NCBI GenBank assembly: GCA_963712305.1
Contig: CAVQHI010000002.1
Span: 310,001-374,000, forward strand
Source: DATFNI01 sp963712305
GTDB taxonomy: Bacteria > Bacteroidota > Rhodothermia > Balneolales > DATFMH01
DNA length: 64,000 nucleotides
Direction: 5' to 3'
Part shown: piece after piece, positions 34,737-44,269 of the stretch
How positions within the stretch are numbered: position 1 is the first letter of the stretch
Layout: every line of letters starts with the position of its first letter
Program-made: the position numbers and the translations under genes
Notes under the pieces: model-generated
Database searches by the model: none
What the model was told of the DNA's origin: nothing
The model's input: only the letters and a program-made list of their open reading frames with translations

Positions 34737-35597
34737 ATGTACGAGACAAAAGAAATTACCGAGACGATGACGGACCCCATGCTTCCACGACGATTTAAAA
34801 TTAACAAGGTGACATGGGAGACGCATGAAACATTTACCCACGAACTAATCCCGATTGACGGTGATCGCTCATTTTCCTTCAAGCCGGGACAGTTCAACAT
34901 GATTTATATGTTTGGAGTGGGGGAAATTGCGATATCCATAAGCGGTGATCCGGGCAAGCCCAAGCGGTTGTACCATACGACACGGGTTGTTGGAACTGTT
35001 ACCGAACGGGTACAAAATTTCAAGGCCGGTGATATACTGGGAATCCGTGGTCCCTTTGGGAACGGATGGCCGGTGGAAGAAGCCGAGGGTAAAAATGTGC
35101 TGATCGTGGCCGGAGGTATTGGATTGGCACCACTCCGCCCCGTGATCTACCATTTGATGAATAATCGTGAAAAGTATGAAAACATCACGTTGCTGTACGG
35201 TACCCGGAGCCCGGACAAGATTCTGTATTTCGATGAACTGAAGAAGTGGATTTCAAGGTTTGATCTTCTCAATGTAAATGTGACGGTAGACAGTGCCACC
35301 AATAACTGGAGAGGACACGTTGGAGTGGTGACCAAGTTGCTGAATCGAACCATGATTGATCCGGAAAATACGATAGCCTATGTATGCGGACCGGAAATTA
35401 TGATGCGATTCATCGCGATGGATTTGCTGAAGTACCGGATGCCCGAAAACCAGATTTACCTGTCGATGGAACGCAATGTCAAATGCGGACTTGGATTCTG
35501 TGGACATTGCCAGCTCGGTTCTTACTTCATTTGTAAAGACGGTCCCGTGTTTCCGCTCGATAAGATTAAATCCTATTTATCGCTAAAAGAGGTGTGA
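34737..35597 (+). CDS. hydG: Hydrogenase gamma subunit, FAD/NAD(P)-binding
   Basis: This 286-residue ferredoxin-NADP reductase-like subunit passes electrons between the hydrogenase and NAD(P). It has an FAD-binding barrel (residues about 15-105), the NAD(P) motif VAGGIGLAPLRPVIYHL at about 123-139 and a C-terminal iron-sulfur motif CGLGFCGHCQLG with a later cysteine in YFICKDGP. The stop overlaps a possible GTG start of hydD; the ATG of hydD lies two bases after it. The gene starts 20 bp beyond the antisense IVP gene's longest frame, so its promoter or readthrough must cross that insert. Confidence 0.94.
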   Translation: MYETKEITETMTDPMLPRRFKINKVTWETHETFTHELIPIDGDRSFSFKPGQFNMIYMFGVGEIAISISGDPGKPKRLYHTTRVVGTVTERVQNFKAGDILGIRGPFGNGWPVEEAEGKNVLIVAGGIGLAPLRPVIYHLMNNREKYENITLLYGTRSPDKILYFDELKKWISRFDLLNVNVTVDSATNNWRGHVGVVTKLLNRTMIDPENTIAYVCGPEIMMRFIAMDLLKYRMPENQIYLSMERNVKCGLGFCGHCQLGSYFICKDGPVFPLDKIKSYLSLKEV

Positions 35598-35599
35598 TC

Positions 35600-36388
35600 A
35601 TGGAAAATGGTAATAAACCTAAATTGGCCGTTTGGAAATTTGCCAGTTGCGATGGTTGCCAACTAACGTTGCTTAATTGTGAAGATGAATTGTTATCTAT
35701 CACTGATAAAATCCAGCTTGCCTATTTCCCGGAAGCCACACGCGCTGAAGTTGAGGGCCCCTATAATCTCTCGCTGGTGGAGGGATCTATCACAACTCCG
35801 CATGATGAAAAACGAATAAAAAAAATACGTGAAGAATCTGAGGTTTTGATAACGATCGGCGCCTGCGCTACGGCGGGGGGGATTCAGGCATTGCGCAACT
35901 TCAAAGATGTGGATGAATTCACTTCGATCGTATATGCATCGCCGGAATACATCAGTACTCTGGAAACATCAACTCCGATATCAGACCATGTCAAAGTCGA
36001 TTTCGAATTACGGGGATGTCCGATCAGTCCTCAACAACTGGTAGAAGTCATTAATGCTTTTCTGTTTGACCGGAGGCCTCATATCCCTAATTACAGCGTA
36101 TGCCTCGAATGCAAGCTTCGTGGAACGCCGTGTGTCATGGTTTCAAAGGGTATTCCATGTATGGGACCGGTGACACAGGCCGGCTGCGGTGCGCTTTGCC
36201 CTTTATTTAATCGTGGATGTTATAGCTGCTACGGGCCCAAAGAAACACCAAATCCGCGATCACTGAGCAGGCAGTTTGCCGAGATGGGATATGACAATGA
36301 TCAGTTAGTCAGAGCATATCGAACCTTTAACGCACAAGCCGAACCATTCAGAAACGAAAGTGAATACCATGAAAAGAAAGACCATTAA
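35600..36388 (+). CDS. hydD: [NiFe] hydrogenase small subunit
   Basis: This 262-residue small subunit carries the proximal electron-transfer clusters. Cysteine motifs are visible in SCDGCQLTLLNCEDELL, TIGACATAGG, ELRGCPISP and the C-terminal CLECKLRGTPCV and CMGPVTQAGCGALCP regions. It has no Tat signal, so the enzyme is cytoplasmic, as expected for group 3. A GTG six bases earlier could be the start. It overlaps the large-subunit gene by 20 bp. Confidence 0.95.
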   Translation: MENGNKPKLAVWKFASCDGCQLTLLNCEDELLSITDKIQLAYFPEATRAEVEGPYNLSLVEGSITTPHDEKRIKKIREESEVLITIGACATAGGIQALRNFKDVDEFTSIVYASPEYISTLETSTPISDHVKVDFELRGCPISPQQLVEVINAFLFDRRPHIPNYSVCLECKLRGTPCVMVSKGIPCMGPVTQAGCGALCPLFNRGCYSCYGPKETPNPRSLSRQFAEMGYDNDQLVRAYRTFNAQAEPFRNESEYHEKKDH

Positions 36389-37658
36389 TGTAAACTACAT
36401 GGCTCGTGTGGAGGGTGAGGGTGCCCTGCGTGTGGATATCCGGAACAACAGGGTGGAGGATGTCAAACTCAATATTTTCGAGCCGCCGCGATATTTTGAA
36501 GCCTTATTGCGTGGACGCGATTTTAAGGAAGTGCCCGATATTACAGCTCGTATTTGCGGCATTTGTCCAGTGGCGTACCAGATGAGTTCCTGCCACGCCA
36601 TGGAGAGCATCATGGGCGTGAAAATTGGCGGGGCCATACGTGAACTCCGTCGTCTGCTGTATTGCGGAGAATGGATTGAGAGTCATGCCCTGCATGTGTT
36701 TATGTTGCATGCACCGGATTTCCTGGGCTACCAGGATGCTCTGCAGATGGCTGTCGATCACCCGGAGCAGGTTAAAATGGGACTTAAACTCAAAAAGATT
36801 GGTAATGAATTGATGTCTGTGACGGGTGGCCGATCGGTGCATCCAATCAACGTGAGAGTAGGAGGGTTCTACAAAGCACCGGATCGAAAAGATCTTGAAG
36901 CTATGCTGGAAAAACTGGAATGGGCCAGGGATGCCAGTCTTAAGACAGTGAAATGGGTATCGACTCTGCCGTTTCCGGATTTTGAACCCGATTATGAGTA
37001 CGTTGCACTTCGTCATCCGGACGAGTATCCGTTTAATGAGGGCCGCATCGTTTCAAATAAAGGGGTGGATATTCCTCTCAACGAATATGAAAATAAGTTT
37101 GAAGAGATACACGTCGAGCACTCGACGGCTTTGCAGGGGCAACGGAAAGGGGGCGGTGCATATCTGGTCGGACCACTGGCACGGTATAATCTGAATTATG
37201 ACAAGCTTACCCCGACGGTTCATAAAGCAGCTGAGGAAGTGGGTATTCCGGAGAAATGCAATAATCCGTACAAGAGCATTATTGTAAGAAGTCTCGAACT
37301 GCTGTATGCTTGCGAGGAAGCAATTCGTATCATCAAAAATTATGAAAAACCGGATCGTCCATACATTGAGATAACGCCCAAAGCCGGCCGGGGTTATGGA
37401 TGCACGGAAGCACCGAGAGGTATTTTATACCACCGTTATGATATCGATAAGGATGGAAAGATCCTGGATGGTATCATTGTCCCTCCGACCTCACAAAATC
37501 AGAAAATGATTGAAAGTGATTTGCACGATTATGTTCAGCAACATATTGATGCAAAAGATGATGAATTGCAATGGAAATGCGAACAGATCGTGAGAAATTA
37601 TGACCCGTGTATTTCCTGCTCGGTTCACTTCTTAAATCTCGAGGTAAATCGAAAATAA
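36369..37658 (+). CDS. hydA: [NiFe] hydrogenase large subunit
   Basis: This 429-residue subunit binds the NiFe(CN)2CO active site. The N-terminal nickel ligand motif is RICGICPVAYQMSSCH near residue 60, and the C-terminal motif is DPCISCSVH. Nine residues (FLNLEVNRK) follow the histidine, the expected tail removed by the maturation protease encoded downstream. The ATG at 36369 lies within hydD, giving a coupled overlap. Together with hydB/hydG/hydD it forms a group 3b bidirectional NAD(P)H-linked hydrogenase, which may also reduce sulfur. Confidence 0.96.
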   Translation: MKRKTINVNYMARVEGEGALRVDIRNNRVEDVKLNIFEPPRYFEALLRGRDFKEVPDITARICGICPVAYQMSSCHAMESIMGVKIGGAIRELRRLLYCGEWIESHALHVFMLHAPDFLGYQDALQMAVDHPEQVKMGLKLKKIGNELMSVTGGRSVHPINVRVGGFYKAPDRKDLEAMLEKLEWARDASLKTVKWVSTLPFPDFEPDYEYVALRHPDEYPFNEGRIVSNKGVDIPLNEYENKFEEIHVEHSTALQGQRKGGGAYLVGPLARYNLNYDKLTPTVHKAAEEVGIPEKCNNPYKSIIVRSLELLYACEEAIRIIKNYEKPDRPYIEITPKAGRGYGCTEAPRGILYHRYDIDKDGKILDGIIVPPTSQNQKMIESDLHDYVQQHIDAKDDELQWKCEQIVRNYDPCISCSVHFLNLEVNRK

Positions 37659-37667
37659 ATATCGTAT

Positions 37668-37807
37668 ACACAAAGATGTCATCCTGATGCCCCGAACTTG
37701 TTCGGGGCGTAGGATCTCGTCGTTGCGAGCAGCGATCGCTGCAGGTTGCAAAACGAGATCCTACTTTATCCCACAAGCGGGATAAAATCAGGATGACATC
37801 TTTGTGT
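37668..37807. repeat. 140-bp palindromic MITE-like element
   Basis: Outer arms ACACAAAGATGTCATCCTGA and its complement bound the element. Inner arms GTAGGATCTCGT/ACGAGATCCTAC and smaller hairpins CCCCGAACTTGTTCGGGG and TATCCCACAAGCGGGATA lie inside. It sits in the operon between hydA and the maturation protease gene. A decayed relative is at 14984-15110. Confidence 0.85.
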
Positions 37808-37881
37808 TTGAATTCTGTATTAGGAGAAGGCTATTTACTTTTCCTTTTCTACTTGTCAATCAGGTTTCAAATCATTCCAAG

Positions 37882-38379
37882 ATGGCAGAAGAGCCAACTA
37901 CTGACATATTAGTAATAGGCTTCGGAAATCCCCATAGATCGGACGATGGCGTTGGATGCTTTGTAATCGATCAGTTGCAGGATGCAGATATTAAGGATGC
38001 TACGCTGCTAAAAATGAACCCGGATGGGTATGCCCTGATGGAGGCGTGGAAAGACCGGGAATGGGTTATCATTGTCGATGCAGCTAAGTCCGGTGAACCT
38101 GCAGGAACTGTAAAACAATTTGATGCCCTGACCGAACAGATTCCGCGCGATATCTATCCCGTTTCCAGTCACACGATCAACCTGGCCGAAACCATATCAC
38201 TTGGCCGGACTCTCAATCAGTTGCCCAAACATGTGATTGTCTTTGCTATTGAAGCCGATAATTTGGGATATGGATCGGAGTTATCACCGGAGGTCAGGGA
38301 AGCTGGCGTTAAAGTAGCTCGCAGGATTGAGAGTTTGATAAAAGGAATGTCATTGCGAGAAACGAAGCGGAGCGAGTGA
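37882..38379 (+). CDS. Hydrogenase maturation protease
   Basis: This 165-residue HyaD/HybD-type endopeptidase trims the C-terminus of the large subunit after nickel insertion. The signature LVIGFGNPHRSDDGVGCFVI is at residues 10-29 with the metal-binding acidic residues, then IIVDAAKSGEP and SSHTINLAE. The ATG at 37882 removes an unconserved N-terminal stretch derived from the repeat. The final ten codons (SLRETKRSE region) and the stop are part of the palindromic element at 38348-38466. Last gene of the hydrogenase operon. Confidence 0.92.
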   Translation: MAEEPTTDILVIGFGNPHRSDDGVGCFVIDQLQDADIKDATLLKMNPDGYALMEAWKDREWVIIVDAAKSGEPAGTVKQFDALTEQIPRDIYPVSSHTINLAETISLGRTLNQLPKHVIVFAIEADNLGYGSELSPEVREAGVKVARRIESLIKGMSLRETKRSE

Positions 38380-38466
38380 CGTGGCAATCCCGTATACACC
38401 GTGAAACGATCGTGACCAATTTTAACGAGATTGCCACGTCGTCTAAAGGGACTCCTCGCAAAGACA
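38348..38466. repeat. 119-bp palindromic MITE-like element overlapping protease gene
   Basis: TGTCATTGCGAG pairs with CTCGCAAAGACA, and inner arms GACGTGGCAATC/GATTGCCACGTC are near-perfect. The left arm supplies the C-terminal codons and stop of the maturation protease. The sequence resembles widespread bacterial MITE-like palindromes of this type. Confidence 0.82.
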
Positions 38467-38543
38467 GCCTTTTTTGACATTCGTTCGATTAAGCTACGAC
38501 AAAGAAGTGACCCAATTCAAAATTCAAAATTGATAATTCAAAA

Positions 38544-39626
38544 TTATCCCATCCTTCCAACTTCCTCTTTCGCTACTTCAATCTCATCATACTTCCTGAT
38601 CTTATAAATGATAGTCGAGGCTATCCAGCTGACCAGGAAGATCACGATGATGAAATAGCCCATCATCGTAAAATCACCGGTTAGTTGTCCGATGGTATTC
38701 CAGAACCATCCCCTTAGCTGCAACTTGTCTCCGATGATATTGAAAACCTCGATCCCGCCAACCAGAAGCGCAACCAAGACCGATACAAACGTAATCGTGA
38801 TATTGTAGTAAAGTTTTCTCAGCGGTTTTACGTAGGCCCAGCCGTATGCGGCGAGCATCAATACCCCGTCGGTTGTATCGATCAACGACATGCCGGCTGC
38901 GAACAGTGCGGGGAAAATCATGATCGACCAGACAGGGAGACCTTTGGTGGCTTCCACTGCCGTGATACCGAGAAGTCCGATTTCCGTTGCCGTGTCAAAT
39001 CCAAGTCCAAAGAGGAAACCGAGTGGATACATGTGCCAGCTTCGGTTGATCAACTTGTAAATCGGACGAAAAATCCTGGATATCAGTCCACGCTGATCCA
39101 GCAGGCCGTCCAGGGTTTCCTCATCGTACGTTCCTCCTTTCTTTACTCTTCGGAATGCTTTGAAGACATCACGCAGTACGAACATATTTAGGAGTGCGAT
39201 AAGAAAGAGAAACCCGGCAGAGATAAGAGTGCCTGCAATGCTGCCCAGATGTTGAAGCTGTGGGAACGTTTCTTGGATCGAGGTAGCCGTAACAGCAATT
39301 ATAACCGAGGCGAGAACAACAACGGTAGAATGTCCCAGTGAGAAATAAAAACCGACGGGTACCGGCATTCTGCCATCCTGCATGAGCTTGCGGGTTACGT
39401 TATCTATCGCTGCGATGTGGTCGGCATCGACAGCGTGACGGAGGCCGAAACTGTAGGCGATTACAGAGGTACCTATCAGGAGTGGAAATCCACTGAATAC
39501 AGAAAGTGCTGTAGCCCAAACGATAAGGTTGATCAATATCAAAAAAAGGTAAAGTCCGATGACTTTACGTCTCACTGCAGATGATTTACTCTCAAGCAGT
39601 TCCGTCATGTGTGATAACATATCCAA
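38544..39626 (-). CDS. NiCoT-family nickel/cobalt transporter
   Basis: This 360-residue membrane permease has about eight hydrophobic segments. The NiCoT signature RHAVDADHIAAIDN is in the second helix region and GLGFDTATEIGLLG lies further on. It imports Ni2+ for the hydrogenase. The gene lies 32 bp downstream of hypE on the same strand, so it is part of the maturation operon. The initiation codon is uncertain between three Met codons in the first seven residues. Confidence 0.93.
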   Translation of the reverse strand: MDMLSHMTELLESKSSAVRRKVIGLYLFLILINLIVWATALSVFSGFPLLIGTSVIAYSFGLRHAVDADHIAAIDNVTRKLMQDGRMPVPVGFYFSLGHSTVVVLASVIIAVTATSIQETFPQLQHLGSIAGTLISAGFLFLIALLNMFVLRDVFKAFRRVKKGGTYDEETLDGLLDQRGLISRIFRPIYKLINRSWHMYPLGFLFGLGFDTATEIGLLGITAVEATKGLPVWSIMIFPALFAAGMSLIDTTDGVLMLAAYGWAYVKPLRKLYYNITITFVSVLVALLVGGIEVFNIIGDKLQLRGWFWNTIGQLTGDFTMMGYFIIVIFLVSWIASTIIYKIRKYDEIEVAKEEVGRMG

Positions 39627-39658
39627 ATCCTTTTTAACTCTAAGTACTCATAACCTTT

Positions 39659-40720
39659 TTAACATATCCGGGGCAATTGCTCACCCGTTAACATATCTAC
39701 AACCCTTGTTCCCCCTATCCGGCTTTTGAGCACCACCATACCGGAATGATCATCCACCACTTCTCCAATTATTTCTGCATCCTTCCCCAGTGGGTGTTTT
39801 TGCATCGCTTCAATCACGCCTTTCGAATCCTCAGCATTCACAAAAGCAATGAGTTTTCCCTCATTGGCGACATAGAGAGGATCCAGTCCTAAGATCTCAC
39901 AAGCGGCCCGGACCTGTTCCTGTATAGGAATCGATTCCTCGCGTAACACAAAACCCAGCCCGGATGCATCGGCCAGCTCATTCAGCGCGCTGGAAATGCC
40001 ACCACGCGTCGGGTCTCGTAAAGCATGAATATTTCCGGCCTGCCTCATCGTGTTGACCAGATCGTGCAGTGAAGCCGAGTCGCTTTCAATTGTCGACTCA
40101 AACTCAAGCCCTTCTCGAACCGACATGATAGCTATTCCGTGCCGGGCGATATCACCACTTATAATTATGTGATCCCCGGGTTGTATACTGTTTGCGCCGA
40201 CAGTCATATCCGGCCAGGCGGCTCCTATACCGGTGGTGTTTATGAAAATGCGATCACACTTTCCTTTGTCAACGACTTTGGTATCACCGGTGACAATCTG
40301 CACGCCGGCATCTGCAGCAGCTTCTTCCATGGAGAGAACAATCTGCCACAATTCATCCAACGGATAACCTTCTTCAATAATGAAACCAACCGACAGGTAC
40401 AGAGGCTCGGCACCGCACATGGCGAGGTCATTAACCGTACCGTGAACCGAAAGTGAGCCAATGTTTCCTCCCGGGAAAAATACCGGACTAACAACAAAGG
40501 AGTCGGTAGACACGGTGAGTCGCCGGTCATTCATCGAGGGTAATACCGCTCCGTCGCCGAGTGTTTCCAAATGCTTATTACGGAATTGCGGGAGAAACAT
40601 CTTGCGGATCAGATCATTGGTCAGCTTTCCCCCGCTGCCGTGTGCAAGAAGGATGTTTTTGTAGTCGGTAATAGGGATTGGACAGCTAAAGGAGGTATTA
40701 ATTAATTCATCTTTCATCAT
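39659..40720 (-). CDS. hypE: Hydrogenase expression/formation protein HypE
   Basis: This 353-residue ATP-dependent dehydratase converts the HypF-carbamoylated C-terminal cysteine into thiocyanate, the cyanide donor. The C-terminus is PRIC, with the essential terminal cysteine. AIRS-like features are AHGSGGKLTNDLI, TVSTDSFVVSPVFF and LRDPTRGGISSALNE. The start at 40720 or 40717 (two adjacent Met) is preferred over a longer frame to 40963, which overlaps hypD. It is preceded by hypD and followed by the nickel transporter. Confidence 0.96.
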   Translation of the reverse strand: MMKDELINTSFSCPIPITDYKNILLAHGSGGKLTNDLIRKMFLPQFRNKHLETLGDGAVLPSMNDRRLTVSTDSFVVSPVFFPGGNIGSLSVHGTVNDLAMCGAEPLYLSVGFIIEEGYPLDELWQIVLSMEEAAADAGVQIVTGDTKVVDKGKCDRIFINTTGIGAAWPDMTVGANSIQPGDHIIISGDIARHGIAIMSVREGLEFESTIESDSASLHDLVNTMRQAGNIHALRDPTRGGISSALNELADASGLGFVLREESIPIQEQVRAACEILGLDPLYVANEGKLIAFVNAEDSKGVIEAMQKHPLGKDAEIIGEVVDDHSGMVVLKSRIGGTRVVDMLTGEQLPRIC

Positions 40721-40821
40721 ACTTTTGATTGCACTGATTATTTCAAATTTGTCAATTGGTAGATAAAGGGAATAAGGAAATATGTATATAAGGAACTTGC
40801 TGATGGTTAAATACGGAAGCC

Positions 40822-41943
40822 CTATTCCCTTGTTTCCATATTTCCCGGTTTCTTGACTTCCAGATTTCCATAGTGATAATAAGCCGCACAGGCACCCTCT
40901 GAGGAAACCATCGGTGCTCCGAGCGGATGTTCCGGTGTACACTTTGTTCCAAACACGGGGCAATCAATGGGTTTCTTCCTGCCTTGAAGGATGATTCCGG
41001 CGATACATTCTGAATGCGATACCGGCTCAGCAACAGGAACCGTAAATTTTTTTTCGGCATCATATGCGGCATACTCGGGACGCAGACCGAGTCCGCTATC
41101 CGGTATCATTCCAATGCCGCGCCAGTTGCGATCTGTTACCTGAAAGATTTTACGGATTAATCTTTGGGATGGAATATTGCCTTCGCGTCTTACAGCCCGG
41201 GCATATTGATTTTCTAACTCACAGCGGCCCTCTTCAAGCTGTTTCAAAGTCATGTAGGTTCCCTGCAGGATGTCAAGTGGTTCGAATCCGGTGACAACGA
41301 TGGGGACCTTATAGCGTGGTGCCAGCGGGATATATTCGTTATAACCCATCACGGTACAGACATGGCCCGCTGCCAGAAAACCCTGTACCTGGTTGCCCGG
41401 AGCCGAAAGTATAGCTTCCATGGCTGGTGGTACCAATACGTGCGACGACAGAATTGAAAAATTACGGACACCGGTGGCATGAGCCTGGTACACGGCCATA
41501 GCATTCGCAGGAGCCGTGGTTTCGAACCCGACGGCAAAAAAGACGATCTCATGATCCGGGTGCTTCACCGCCAGCTTAACCGCATCAAGCGGTGAATAGA
41601 CCATACGTACATCAGCGCCCTCCGATTTTACCATCAGCAAATCTTTGTACGATCCGGGAACACGCATCATATCTCCGAAAGATGTGAAAATGACATTTGG
41701 TTCCTGAGCTATGGCAATTGCCTTATCGATCATGCCTTGGGGAGTCACACAAACCGGGCAACCAGGACCGTGCACGAAATTTAACTGGTCCGGCAGCAGA
41801 TGGTCGATGCCGTACTTCACGATGGCATGCGTTTGTCCTCCGCAGATTTCCATAATGGTCCATTCCCGGGTGATCGTCCGGTGGATCAGATCAATATATT
41901 TTTGGGCCGCATCGGGATCGCGGTACTCATCCAGGTACTTCAT
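40822..41943 (-). CDS. hypD: Hydrogenase formation protein HypD
   Basis: This 373-residue scaffold, together with HypC, assembles the Fe(CN)2CO moiety. Conserved cysteine motifs are MEICGGQTHAIVKYG, HGPGCPVCVTP and the [4Fe-4S] region CPVFGTKCTPEHPLGAPMVS with SSEGACAAYYHYG. The start overlaps the hypF stop by 17 bp. A 101-bp gap separates it from hypE. Confidence 0.96.
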   Translation of the reverse strand: MKYLDEYRDPDAAQKYIDLIHRTITREWTIMEICGGQTHAIVKYGIDHLLPDQLNFVHGPGCPVCVTPQGMIDKAIAIAQEPNVIFTSFGDMMRVPGSYKDLLMVKSEGADVRMVYSPLDAVKLAVKHPDHEIVFFAVGFETTAPANAMAVYQAHATGVRNFSILSSHVLVPPAMEAILSAPGNQVQGFLAAGHVCTVMGYNEYIPLAPRYKVPIVVTGFEPLDILQGTYMTLKQLEEGRCELENQYARAVRREGNIPSQRLIRKIFQVTDRNWRGIGMIPDSGLGLRPEYAAYDAEKKFTVPVAEPVSHSECIAGIILQGRKKPIDCPVFGTKCTPEHPLGAPMVSSEGACAAYYHYGNLEVKKPGNMETRE

Positions 41944-44269
41944 CGTGGACCGGTTTATTTATCAATTTTTTAACGTTGCAAAGTGCGTAGTAGAGCTGAC
42001 CCACGGCAATACCTCCGTCATTAGGTGGTATTTGCTGATGCCGGTATGGATGAAATCCATGTTGCCCGAGTTTCGAAATGGTTTGCTCGGTCAAATACAC
42101 ATTTTGGAAACAACCACCAGACAGCACCACTGTTCTTTTACCGATTCGTGTGGCGATATCGATGATTATATCAGATAGTGTGTTATGAACCTTCATCGAT
42201 ATTTTACCGGGATCACTATCGGGTAACTCCGTAATAATCTGACTGATGAAGGGTTCCCAATCGATTATCCAACAATTTCGTTTGGAGGCAAGCTCATACG
42301 GATAGGTGTCATTCGTCTTGTTTTGTGGGATAAGATGCTCCAGTGCCATCGCGGCTTGTCCTTCGTGAGTGATCTTTTGCCTTATATCCAGGAGAGAAGC
42401 GATCGCATCGAATATACGACCTGCACTTGTCGTTACAGGTGCATTGATTCCTTGTTGGAGCATCTGTTTTATGATTCCAATCTCAGTTTCTGAAAAGGCC
42501 TTTATGGTTGGAAGATCGAGCTTTTGAAATGCCTGATTTTCACAAATTTCATACAGCATGCCAAGTGCCGTTCTGCGTGGTTCTCGCATGGCTTTGTCAC
42601 CGCCGGGAAGCCGAAAGCTTCGGAAGGTGGCAACGCGTTTCCAGGATTTTCGGTCACAAAGGATGAACTCGCCGCCCCAGATGGTTTCATCTGTGCCATA
42701 ACCCGTTCCATCCCAAGCGACACCCAGCACGGGCCCTTCAAGTCTGTGCTCAGCCATACAGGATAGAATATGAGCGTAATGATGTTGCACAGCATGCATT
42801 GGCAGATGCCGATTCATCGCATCTTTACTGGTATAATACTCGGGGTGCAGATCGTGAACGATCAGATCAGGGTTCAGATCGTACAAACGTGGCAAGTCGC
42901 CGGCAACTTTATGATATGCTTTTGTAGCTTCGTAGGTATTGAGATCCCCGATATGTTGGCTCACAAACAGGTTTGTTCCTCTGTTGACTGCGATACTGTT
43001 TTTTAGGTGGCCGCCGAGTGCAAGAACCGTTGGCAGATTATCCTGTCCTTCTGACCTTTTATTAATATCCTCCCCGGTTTTAACAGAGACAGGGAGCGGA
43101 GCATATCCCCGTGCACGACGCAAGACGGTTGGTTTACCCGCTATCATTCGAACAACGGAATCATCAACGTGCCGTTCGATGGGGCGGTCATGAACTATGA
43201 ACAAATCGGCAATTCCACGCAGTCGCTCCAAGGCTTCATGCTCATCTGTGCAAATGGGCTCGTCGCTTATATTGCCGCTTGTGGCGACGACCGGAGCTCC
43301 TACAAGACGCATCAGAATATGATGCAATGGAGTGTATGGAAGCATGAGGCCGAGGGTTGGGTGACCAGGCGCCACAGAAGGTGCTATCGGGATTTTAGGA
43401 TCTCTTATGCGATTCAATATAACAATGGGAGCCTGCGGTGACTTCAACAGAGTCTCTTCCTCGTTGGAAATAAAGCATAACTTGTAAGCTTGTGCCAAAG
43501 AAGTTACCATCAAGGCAAACGGTTTTTCCTCACGATCCTTCCGTTTCCGAAGTTCCTGGACAGATGATTCATTTGTGGCAATCGCAAGCAGTTGAAAGCC
43601 TCCAAGACCCTTTAAAGCGACGATCTGTCCGTGTTTGATAGCATTAGCTGTTCGTTTCATTGCCTTATGCCGGCGGGCAAGCACACGTCCGCTGGTATTC
43701 CAAAGTTCTATTTGAGGACCGCAATCGGGACAGGCATTGGGCTGGGCATGAAAGCGCCGGTTTTCGGGATCGTCATATTCCTGCCGGCAATGACCACACA
43801 TAGTAAATTTATGCATAGTAGTCTGCCGGCGGTCGTAGGGCAATCCCGTAATGATGGAAAAGCGTGGTCCGCAATGTGTACAGTTGGTAAAAGGGTAGAG
43901 GTACCGTCGGTTATCCGGATCGAAAATCTCCTTCAAACACTCCGGACAGGTGGCGATATCGGGCAGCATCAATACCTGCTTGCTGCCGTTATTTGCACTT
44001 TCACAAATTTCAAATTTTTGAAATCCGGACGGTTCAAGATATTGAATATCAAAATCTTCGTAATAGGCATGTGGCGGTTTATCATGTCGCAAAGCATGCA
44101 GCATGCGATCAAGGGAAGACTGCCGGCCTTCAGCCTCGATCGTAACCCCACGGGTATCGTTGATTACCCATCCCGTCAGATTACAGGCGTTGGCCAGCCG
44201 GTAAACAAATGGCCGGAATCCAACCCCCTGAACCATCCCGCGAATCGTTATCCGGACACGTTTTGCCAT
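41927..44269 (-). CDS. hypF: Carbamoyltransferase HypF
   Basis: This 780-residue carbamoyl-phosphate-dependent protein supplies the cyanide precursor to HypE. The domains in order are an N-terminal acylphosphatase (MAKRVRITIRGMVQGVGFRP), two zinc fingers (CPECLKEI...CTHCG and CGHCRQEY...CPDCG), a YrdC domain (about 200-380) and a C-terminal Kae1-like carbamoyltransferase with HHYAHILSCMAEH and VLSGGCFQNVYL. The start at 44269 is chosen over 44299 since MAKRVRITIRG is the family N-terminus. It overlaps hypB at its start and hypD at its end. Confidence 0.96.
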   Translation of the reverse strand: MAKRVRITIRGMVQGVGFRPFVYRLANACNLTGWVINDTRGVTIEAEGRQSSLDRMLHALRHDKPPHAYYEDFDIQYLEPSGFQKFEICESANNGSKQVLMLPDIATCPECLKEIFDPDNRRYLYPFTNCTHCGPRFSIITGLPYDRRQTTMHKFTMCGHCRQEYDDPENRRFHAQPNACPDCGPQIELWNTSGRVLARRHKAMKRTANAIKHGQIVALKGLGGFQLLAIATNESSVQELRKRKDREEKPFALMVTSLAQAYKLCFISNEEETLLKSPQAPIVILNRIRDPKIPIAPSVAPGHPTLGLMLPYTPLHHILMRLVGAPVVATSGNISDEPICTDEHEALERLRGIADLFIVHDRPIERHVDDSVVRMIAGKPTVLRRARGYAPLPVSVKTGEDINKRSEGQDNLPTVLALGGHLKNSIAVNRGTNLFVSQHIGDLNTYEATKAYHKVAGDLPRLYDLNPDLIVHDLHPEYYTSKDAMNRHLPMHAVQHHYAHILSCMAEHRLEGPVLGVAWDGTGYGTDETIWGGEFILCDRKSWKRVATFRSFRLPGGDKAMREPRRTALGMLYEICENQAFQKLDLPTIKAFSETEIGIIKQMLQQGINAPVTTSAGRIFDAIASLLDIRQKITHEGQAAMALEHLIPQNKTNDTYPYELASKRNCWIIDWEPFISQIITELPDSDPGKISMKVHNTLSDIIIDIATRIGKRTVVLSGGCFQNVYLTEQTISKLGQHGFHPYRHQQIPPNDGGIAVGQLYYALCNVKKLINKPVHDEVPG

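Noticed and set aside
36504..37016. 170-codon minus-strand frame
   Set aside because: It is antisense to hydA and shows no recognisable protein features.
40721..40963. 81-residue N-terminal extension of HypE
   Set aside because: It overlaps hypD and does not match the HypE family, whose N-terminal region begins at the second part of the frame.
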